From Philodulcilactobacillus myokonensis (lineage in GTDB: Bacteria > Bacillota > Bacilli > Lactobacillales > Lactobacillaceae), in contig NZ_BRPL01000002.1 of assembly GCF_027923585.1 (NCBI RefSeq), forward strand, positions 868,001 through 932,000: a stretch of DNA of 64,000 bases, written 5' to 3'. Below are positions 59,208 to 64,000 of this stretch, piece after piece (positions within the stretch are counted from its first letter, which is position 1; the number at the start of each line of letters is the position of its first letter). Made by a program: the position numbers and the translations under genes. Below the pieces are notes generated by a model. That model was not told where the DNA came from. It did no database searches and saw nothing but the letters and a program-made list of their open reading frames with translations.

Positions 59208-59279
59208 CAAAATCCCTCCTTCATATTATTCATCTACCTATTAATTTTTGCACAAATTGTTAATAAATAAAAGAACATT

Positions 59280-59525
59280 TTATCTCAAGCCTTTTTTTCG
59301 CTGGATTTTACGAACTTTTTTAGGGGTAACTTCGTTTCCTTTTTTATCGTAAACTTTTGTCATTTCTAACTGTTTTTTGAAATTAGAACGAAAACGTTTT
59401 AAGTATTTTTTTCGTAATTGTTTTTGTTCTGCTCGCTCATCATCAGTTAACCCTTCTTTTTTAGACTTATGAGCTAATTCATTAATCCGTGGAAGGATTT
59501 TTTTAAAAACAGGATCCATTGCCAT
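59280..59525 (-). CDS. ynzC: YnzC family (DUF896) protein
   Basis: 81 residues, highly charged, with the DUF896 pattern RINELAHKSKKEGLTDDERAEQKQLRKKYLKRFR and GNEVTPKKVRKIQ. Role unknown; in Bacillus it is in the lexA/yneA SOS region. Here it is directly divergent from lexA (90 bases between). The yneA-type division inhibitor gene that often sits with it is not seen. ATG follows AAAGGGTGAT. Confidence 0.93.
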   Translation of the reverse strand: MAMDPVFKKILPRINELAHKSKKEGLTDDERAEQKQLRKKYLKRFRSNFKKQLEMTKVYDKKGNEVTPKKVRKIQRKKGLR

Positions 59526-59615
59526 ATTATCACCCTTTCATTTTATTATTTATACTATTCAGTTTGAAACTTACATCCCTATATGATATCTTATTATAAT
59601 CATATGTGAAAGGAA

Positions 59616-60248
59616 TTGGAAAACATAAAACCTTCAGAGAAACAATTACAAATTTTAAATTTCATTTGGAAATTTCAAAAAGAAAATAACTATCCCCCGA
59701 CCATCAGAGAGATTTGTGATGAATTTAACATCTACTCCACTGCTACTGCTCATGGCTACATTAAAAGGCTAATTAAAAACAAATACTTATTAAAAAAGCC
59801 TGTCAAAAATAGAGCATTAGACATCACTAAATTAGGATTAGAAACATTAAATGTTCAAGTTGAAAGTAATGAAATGCCCATTTTAGGTGAAGTTGCCGCT
59901 GGAATGCCGATTAATGCAATTCAAAATATAGAAGGATATTTTCCCATTCCATTTGAACACCAATACTTAAAGGAATCATTATTCATGCTCAAAATTAAAG
60001 GAAGCAGCATGGTCAAAGCGGGTATTTTAGACCACGATTATGTCATCGTCAGAAAACAGCCCACAGCCGAAAATGGTGAAATTGTGATTGCAATGACTAA
60101 ACAGAACGAAGTTACTTGCAAACGTTTTTTTAAAGAAAGAAGTTATTATCGACTTCAGCCTGAAAACGATGAAATGAAGCCAATCTATTTATATCAAGTT
60201 ACAATCATCGGTAAGGTTATCAGTGTCTACCGCAATAAAGTAGCGTAA
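59616..60248 (+). CDS. lexA: LexA repressor
   Basis: SOS repressor, 210 residues. N-terminal winged helix (TIREICDEFNIYSTATAHGYIKRL), autocleavage site Ala95-Gly96 in GEVAAGMPIN, catalytic Ser131 in KGSSMVKAGI and Lys169 in EVTCKRF. The start is uncertain: AAAGGA at 59609-59614 is only one base from the TTG at 59616, while spacing would suit an ATA at 59625. A TATAAT at 59595-59600 implies a very short leader. No classic GAAC-N4-GTTC LexA box is seen near it. Confidence 0.93.
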   Translation: MENIKPSEKQLQILNFIWKFQKENNYPPTIREICDEFNIYSTATAHGYIKRLIKNKYLLKKPVKNRALDITKLGLETLNVQVESNEMPILGEVAAGMPINAIQNIEGYFPIPFEHQYLKESLFMLKIKGSSMVKAGILDHDYVIVRKQPTAENGEIVIAMTKQNEVTCKRFFKERSYYRLQPENDEMKPIYLYQVTIIGKVISVYRNKVA

Positions 60249-60251
60249 TTT

Positions 60252-60692
60252 TTAAGTCAGTGGGCCCTTATATCGAATCGTTTTTAAATTATTAAAGTTA
60301 TAATTTTTTACTTCACTTATTTTAGTTAAGTAAGCCCTTAAACTACCAGTAATCATCAAATTTACAATTCCCTTTTTACTGTGAAAAATAACAACTGGTT
60401 TATTATGGCTGTATGCATACCCAATTTCAAATGCGGTTCCGCTATCAACATATTGAGAATCAAAATCAATAATCGCTAGAACAACATCGCATTTTTTTAT
60501 TGCATCTGTATCAATTTTAAAAATTTTAGTTGCCCAAAGAGATTGATTATGATTCTCCTCGGGCAATTTTATTTTTCTAGGACTAAAAACGTGACCAACA
60601 GTTAAATTATTGTCCAATGCTTGCTCAATTTTTTCAATCCTTTGAACTTGATCTGAATCAAAAAATGGACCTGCTAAATAAATTGATTTCAT
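60252..60692 (-). CDS. Nucleoside 2-deoxyribosyltransferase
   Basis: 146 residues of the PF05014 family, which exchanges bases between deoxynucleosides; common in lactobacilli that salvage DNA precursors. YLAGPFF at the N-terminus and the active-site region VDSGTAFEIGYAYSHNKPVVIF with the nucleophilic Glu are present. ATG follows AGGAGAATAAT. Its stop is three bases from that of the convergent lexA. Base preference (class I or II) cannot be set. Confidence 0.87.
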   Translation of the reverse strand: MKSIYLAGPFFDSDQVQRIEKIEQALDNNLTVGHVFSPRKIKLPEENHNQSLWATKIFKIDTDAIKKCDVVLAIIDFDSQYVDSGTAFEIGYAYSHNKPVVIFHSKKGIVNLMITGSLRAYLTKISEVKNYNFNNLKTIRYKGPLT

Positions 60693-60701
60693 ATTATTCT
60701 C

Positions 60702-61871
60702 CTATTTCGTTCCATAAACCCGTTTTTGATCATGAATGCCCTTTAAAATAAATTTAGCATTATCATCGGATGAATCTAATTTGATATCGGCTGCCTTAAT
60801 TTTTTGATTAGAATTAAATATTTTTTCGTATTGAGAAATTGAAATCTGTTTCCGATGTTTTAAATTATTTTGAATTTTAGAAGCCCGATTTGCATTCTTA
60901 AATTGTGGCTGTAAAATTCCAGAATAAAATTCTCCTTGGGCCCCTGATCCGTAGCTAAATAACCCAATTCGATCATTAGCCTCTAGATCATCAGCGTGAT
61001 CAATTAATGATAATAAACTTAAATATAAAGATCCCGTGTACAGATTACCAACATATCGATTGTATTTACGACTTGCTTCAAATTCATTCAGTAGACTCTG
61101 CTGCTTAATACTAGAAGCCTTTGGCAAAATGGCCCGCAATCCTTTGAGCCCCATTTTGGTGTACGGTAAGTGAAATGTAAAAGCCTTAAAATCATTGATT
61201 TTTAAACCAGTCATCTTTTGATATTGATGCCAAGTATGTTTAAAAAAATTAATATAAACGTCATTAGAATAATGTCCATCAACAAGTGCTTCACTTCTGT
61301 ACAATGGACGCCAAAAATCCATGATATCTTTGGAATAAAAAGCACTGTTTTGATCAAAAGCAATGACTTTAGGATCAGAACTAATTACCATTGCGATTGC
61401 CCCGCCACCTTGGGTAACCTCCCCAGGAGTATGTAATCCATACCTTGCAATATCAGATCCAATTACCAAAACCCTTTTAGATGGGTGAAGTGTTACATAA
61501 TCACAAGCCATTTTTAATCCAGCAGTGGCACCATAGCAAGCCTGTTTGATTTCAAATGCTCGCGTTTCTGGCTTTAAATTGAGTAGGTGTTGGAGATACA
61601 TTGCAGCTGATTTAGAATTATCAATTCCCGATTCAGTCCCAAAAATCACCATATCAATTCTTTTACGATTATCATCATCAATTAATGGATCAGCCGCGTT
61701 AGCAGCTAAAGTAACTGCGTCTTGAGTATTAGGAATCACTGCTTGTTTATTTTGACCAATTCCAATTAAATATTTATTTGGATCTTCATTTCTAGCATGT
61801 GCTAAATCCACCATGTCAATATCTAAATTCGATGTGTAAAAATTGATCTGATCAATACCAACCTTTGTCAA
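60702..61871 (-). CDS. mvaS: Hydroxymethylglutaryl-CoA synthase (mevalonate pathway)
   Basis: Condenses acetyl-CoA and acetoacetyl-CoA to HMG-CoA, the entry to mevalonate-derived isoprenoids. 389 residues; catalytic Glu80 in GTESGIDNSK, nucleophile Cys112 in KQACYGATAGL, and His234 in FTFHLPYTKMG. Start is TTG 61869-61871; its Shine-Dalgarno AGGGGGA lies in the last codons of the upstream gene, one base from its stop, showing translational coupling. Consistent with UppS use of isoprenoids. Confidence 0.96.
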   Translation of the reverse strand: MTKVGIDQINFYTSNLDIDMVDLAHARNEDPNKYLIGIGQNKQAVIPNTQDAVTLAANAADPLIDDDNRKRIDMVIFGTESGIDNSKSAAMYLQHLLNLKPETRAFEIKQACYGATAGLKMACDYVTLHPSKRVLVIGSDIARYGLHTPGEVTQGGGAIAMVISSDPKVIAFDQNSAFYSKDIMDFWRPLYRSEALVDGHYSNDVYINFFKHTWHQYQKMTGLKINDFKAFTFHLPYTKMGLKGLRAILPKASSIKQQSLLNEFEASRKYNRYVGNLYTGSLYLSLLSLIDHADDLEANDRIGLFSYGSGAQGEFYSGILQPQFKNANRASKIQNNLKHRKQISISQYEKIFNSNQKIKAADIKLDSSDDNAKFILKGIHDQKRVYGTK

Positions 61872-61872
61872 T

Positions 61873-62265
61873 CTAATTTCCCCCTAAATAATGAAAGCCA
61901 TAGTCCATTCCAGTTGTATATAATTTATATGCTTTTTCAGATTCATTTAAAAACGTTACTAAAATCGTTGGAGTTCCCCAAGAAGAATATCCCCAAAAGA
62001 TTGAATTAATATTATCATAATGACTGTTGGGATAATGATAATATCCAATTTGATCATCCCAAATGATTCCATTTGTCCTTAACCAATCCTCAGCAATCCC
62101 AGCTCTCACTTCAGCAATGGATGCATAATTATCATGAATTAACTTTGATAGTTTATGCCAATCCAATTGCCAATGATGTAATTCTGGGCGTTTTTGATTA
62201 GTATGATAAATTTTAGAATCATTGATTAAGCTTAATTTAATTGGTTTCAAATCATTAAAATCCAA
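61873..62265 (-). CDS. Hypothetical protein, 130 residues, operon partner of mvaS
   Basis: I do not recognise the family. It is soluble, Tyr/His/Asp-rich with a WGYSSWGTPTILVTFLNE segment and no signal peptide, and ends GYFHYLGG-type residues. Starts at TTG 62263-62265 after GGAGAAGTGACTTAA. It overlaps the mvaS Shine-Dalgarno and so is co-translated with it; a functional link to isoprenoid synthesis is possible but unproven. Confidence 0.65.
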   Translation of the reverse strand: MDFNDLKPIKLSLINDSKIYHTNQKRPELHHWQLDWHKLSKLIHDNYASIAEVRAGIAEDWLRTNGIIWDDQIGYYHYPNSHYDNINSIFWGYSSWGTPTILVTFLNESEKAYKLYTTGMDYGFHYLGGN

Positions 62266-62296
62266 TTTAAGTCACTTCTCCAATCAAAATCATAAT

Positions 62297-62325
62297 AAAA
62301 AAACGATGCATTTATAATGCGTCGT
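62297..62325 (-). terminator. Intrinsic terminator after the 81-residue gene
   Basis: ACGACGCAT / ATGCATCGT stem (one mismatch) with TTTTTTTATT following on the minus strand. Confidence 0.85.
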
Positions 62326-62333
62326 TGTTCATT

Positions 62334-62579
62334 TTAATTAATAAAATTAATTTTATATTTAGTAACACCGCTAAATGATTCGATTACTTGTCCCTCTTTA
62401 AAGAAACCAGCATAAGCAAATCCCTCGTGATCATGATCAGCGGGAACAAATGTCCATTGGACAACACGGCTGCCAACTGAAAGGCTCGGGATTCTAACCC
62501 CAGTTAATTGTCCAGTACTCGAATCAGAAAGCATCACCTCTTGGTTACCCAATCGGCGATCTAAGTTTAATGTTAGCAT
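62334..62579 (-). CDS. Hypothetical protein, 81 residues
   Basis: Not recognised. It begins MLTLNLDRRLGNQEVMLSDSS and looks beta-rich and soluble; no signal peptide, cysteine or metal-binding motif. An extended -10 (TGTTATTAT, near 62615) is upstream and a terminator follows, so it is monocistronic. Reading frame and Shine-Dalgarno-like GGGTATTG are modest; codon use fits the neighbours. Confidence 0.6.
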   Translation of the reverse strand: MLTLNLDRRLGNQEVMLSDSSTGQLTGVRIPSLSVGSRVVQWTFVPADHDHEGFAYAGFFKEGQVIESFSGVTKYKINFIN

Positions 62580-62647
62580 TCAATACCCATTCTTTCATTA
62601 GAATATGTTAAACATAATAACATAATTTATTAAAAAATGCATTAAAA

Positions 62648-63793
62648 TCAGTATGCCTTAAAGCGTTTGAAGAAATATTGAACGTATGGATAACTCTTTT
62701 TATAAAATTGACTCCCACTATATGGGTTAGGACTTTCTCCCCAGAATGATAATGATACACCAATGTTATTTTGGTGACCCTTGCCATTATTTAATTGTTT
62801 AGTATGGTCTTCATTCCAAATTTTAGAATTCCAATTATGAAGTTCGTGTCGCCAATATCGATATGATTGTGATGTTAAATTTTTAGGGTCAGCAACAATG
62901 TATGTAAAATAACTATTACAATTAATTGTCTTAAAACCATCCCGGTTTAATTCGGGCAAAGTTGCACGATTCTTAACGTGATCCTTATAAGCACCTGGAT
63001 CAGTTACATCCCCACTTAAACTCCAGTAATTAATTAAAATATTCTTATGGTAACGATTCAAATCATATTTTCTAAAACTATCATTCCATGCCATCATTTT
63101 TAATCCATGGTGATTAATATAAGTGTCCATGCTATTCAAATAGTGCATAATGGCTTTATCATCATCATGACCATTAATGGCAAGTTCATCAGCGCCAATC
63201 GAAAAATAGTCATTATGCTTCAAATATGACATATATTCACGAATGATCTGTTTAGATAAGGATAATGTTGCCTTCCTTTGATAAAACATCTCTTGGGGGC
63301 TATTTTCTACTTTTTTAACTAATTTAGGATTAACCTTGGAAAGTAATTGGAGCATTGCTTGAGCATGACCAGGTAAATCAATTTCTGGAATTACTTCAAC
63401 ATGTTTCCGTTTTCCATAATTAATAAGATCTTTTAATTGATCTTTGCTTAAAAATGCTAAATGAGTTTTTTGATTATAATAAACATTGCCAACCTTTTTA
63501 GCATTATGGGTAGTCTGATTTAATGTTTTACTTTCAATTCCAAAACGTTCATTATCAGATAAATGCAGCATTATATAGTTTCCGTGGCCCTTATGAATAT
63601 CATTAATGTATTTTTTAATGGTATTCGGTGAATTATACATCCGTGCGCAATCTAGATTAAGGCCAACTGGTCGTTCTTTAGAAAGAACTGGATCATTTTT
63701 ACTATTAAAATATATAAAAAATGAAACAGAAGAAATAACAATCAAGAGCAAGAAAGCTATCAAGATTGAATAAACAGATTTCTTTTTACCCAT
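62648..63793 (-). CDS. Membrane-anchored family 20 glycosyl hydrolase (beta-N-acetylhexosaminidase, dispersin-B-like)
   Basis: 381 residues. Residues 1-5 are basic, then a hydrophobic segment at about 8-30 acts as an uncleaved N-terminal anchor or signal. The GH20 catalytic Asp-Glu pair is D202-E203 in FSIGADELAINGHD; other family elements are VIPEIDLPGHAQAML near 134 and MMAWNDSF near 233. It would remove terminal N-acetylhexosamine from extracellular glycans, e.g. poly-N-acetylglucosamine, chitin fragments or wall glycans. No sorting signal at the C-terminus. ATG follows GAGATGAG. Substrate is inferred from fold only. Confidence 0.88.
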   Translation of the reverse strand: MGKKKSVYSILIAFLLLIVISSVSFFIYFNSKNDPVLSKERPVGLNLDCARMYNSPNTIKKYINDIHKGHGNYIMLHLSDNERFGIESKTLNQTTHNAKKVGNVYYNQKTHLAFLSKDQLKDLINYGKRKHVEVIPEIDLPGHAQAMLQLLSKVNPKLVKKVENSPQEMFYQRKATLSLSKQIIREYMSYLKHNDYFSIGADELAINGHDDDKAIMHYLNSMDTYINHHGLKMMAWNDSFRKYDLNRYHKNILINYWSLSGDVTDPGAYKDHVKNRATLPELNRDGFKTINCNSYFTYIVADPKNLTSQSYRYWRHELHNWNSKIWNEDHTKQLNNGKGHQNNIGVSLSFWGESPNPYSGSQFYKKSYPYVQYFFKRFKAY

Positions 63794-63853
63794 CGTTTCT
63801 CATCTCGCTTTAATAAATTAAATTCATCATACACCATTAGTTATAAAATTCAA

Positions 63854-63898
63854 AAGAAACCCTCAAAGGATAATTTAGCTCTATCCCTTGGGGGTTAA
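63854..63898 (-). terminator. Strong terminator directly after the tRNA gene
   Basis: AACCC...AAGGGATA / TATCCTTTGAGGGTT hairpin followed by TCTTTTG on the minus strand, within 10 bases of the tRNA 3' end, so the tRNA is last in its transcript. Confidence 0.85.
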
Positions 63899-63903
63899 AA
63901 TAA

Positions 63904-63990
63904 GGAGAGTACAGGAGTCGAACCTGCCCGCCGGTATTAACCGGTTCGTCGGATTTCGGGTCCGATGCATTACCGCTGTGCCAACTCTCC
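63904..63990 (-). tRNA. Class II tRNA, predicted anticodon CGA (Ser), with C33 and U73
   Basis: 87 bases on the minus strand fold as a full cloverleaf: acceptor GGAGAGT/ACTCTCC (7 bp), D-arm GCA/TGC with AGCGGTAA, anticodon stem TCGGA/TCCGA, a 5-bp long variable arm CCGGT/ACCGG, and T-arm GCAGG/CCTGT with TTCGACT loop. The long variable arm marks a class II (Ser/Leu/Tyr-type) tRNA. The anticodon loop is CCCGAAA, so the anticodon would be CGA, Ser. Odd: base 33 is C rather than the almost invariant U, the discriminator base is U where tRNA-Ser normally has G, and CCA is not encoded. It may be a variant serine tRNA, a non-translating tRNA or a degraded copy. Confidence 0.82.
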
Positions 63991-64000
63991 AAAATAAGAC

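Noticed and set aside
59540-59620. LexA/SOS box between ynzC and lexA
   Set aside because: No GAAC-N4-GTTC type sequence could be found by eye.
61218-61436. Plus-strand frame inside mvaS
   Set aside because: Antisense to a conserved gene and without a ribosome-binding site.
1-64000. CRISPR array, insertion sequence, prophage or integrative element
   Set aside because: No spaced repeats, transposase, integrase or terminal repeats were seen, and gene order is that of a conserved chromosome.

Overview
The window is a 64 kb, low-GC, almost entirely minus-strand stretch of chromosome from a Firmicute of the order Lactobacillales, most likely Lactobacillaceae. The evidence is the gene order (rpsB-tsf-pyrH-frr-uppS-cdsA-rseP-proS-polC-rimP-nusA-ylxR-ylxQ-infB-rbfA-truB-ribF-hrcA-grpE-dnaK-dnaJ-lepA), PolC-type replicase, CIRCE/HrcA heat-shock control, a T-box ahead of hisS-aspS, mevalonate-pathway MvaS, D-lactate dehydrogenase, and CDP-glycerol-dependent teichoic acid enzymes. 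Genus cannot be fixed from sequence alone. TTG start codons with good Shine-Dalgarno sequences are unusually frequent. No insertion sequence, prophage or CRISPR array was seen.

Layout (coordinates increase opposite to most transcription). 1-3.9 kb: start of recO, era, dgkA, ybeY, phoH, yqeY, rpsU. 4.0-9.9 kb: a plus-strand PPDK-regulator gene, then nfo and a small wall teichoic acid operon (tagB-like, tagG, tagF-like), and a YitT membrane protein. 10-13.4 kb: hisS-aspS under a T-box whose specifier loop reads GACAC, containing both an Asp and a His codon. 13.4-19.7 kb: fructosamine-kinase-like gene, then mpg-prmA-rsmE-rel-dtd; the Rel protein has lost the ED pair of its hydrolase site. 19.9-20.6 kb: a membrane protein behind a cre-like site. 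20.8-29.2 kb: a three-gene surface-polymer operon with a 1690-residue GT2 plus double glycerophosphotransferase fusion, a 767-residue GT2-glycerophosphotransferase fusion and a degenerate glycosyltransferase-like protein. 29.3-56 kb: the conserved translation, chaperone, replication and envelope block. 56-64 kb: ldhD, trmN6 and GIY-YIG, plsC, yneF, ynzC/lexA, a deoxyribosyltransferase, mvaS and small unknowns, an anchored GH20 hexosaminidase and a class II tRNA with odd features.

How it works together: most genes are core housekeeping (translation factors, three aminoacyl-tRNA synthetases, chaperones, DNA polymerase, phospholipid and undecaprenyl-phosphate synthesis). Undecaprenyl recycling or synthesis (dgkA, uppS), CDP-diacylglycerol (cdsA), PlsC and the teichoic acid or surface-polymer genes together supply the envelope. 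The most informative non-housekeeping signals are the hydrolase-site change in Rel, the fusion glycerophosphotransferases, a leader pseudoknot before rpsB, a terminator-like hairpin in the rimP-nusA-infB leader, the dual-codon T-box and the C33/U73 tRNA.
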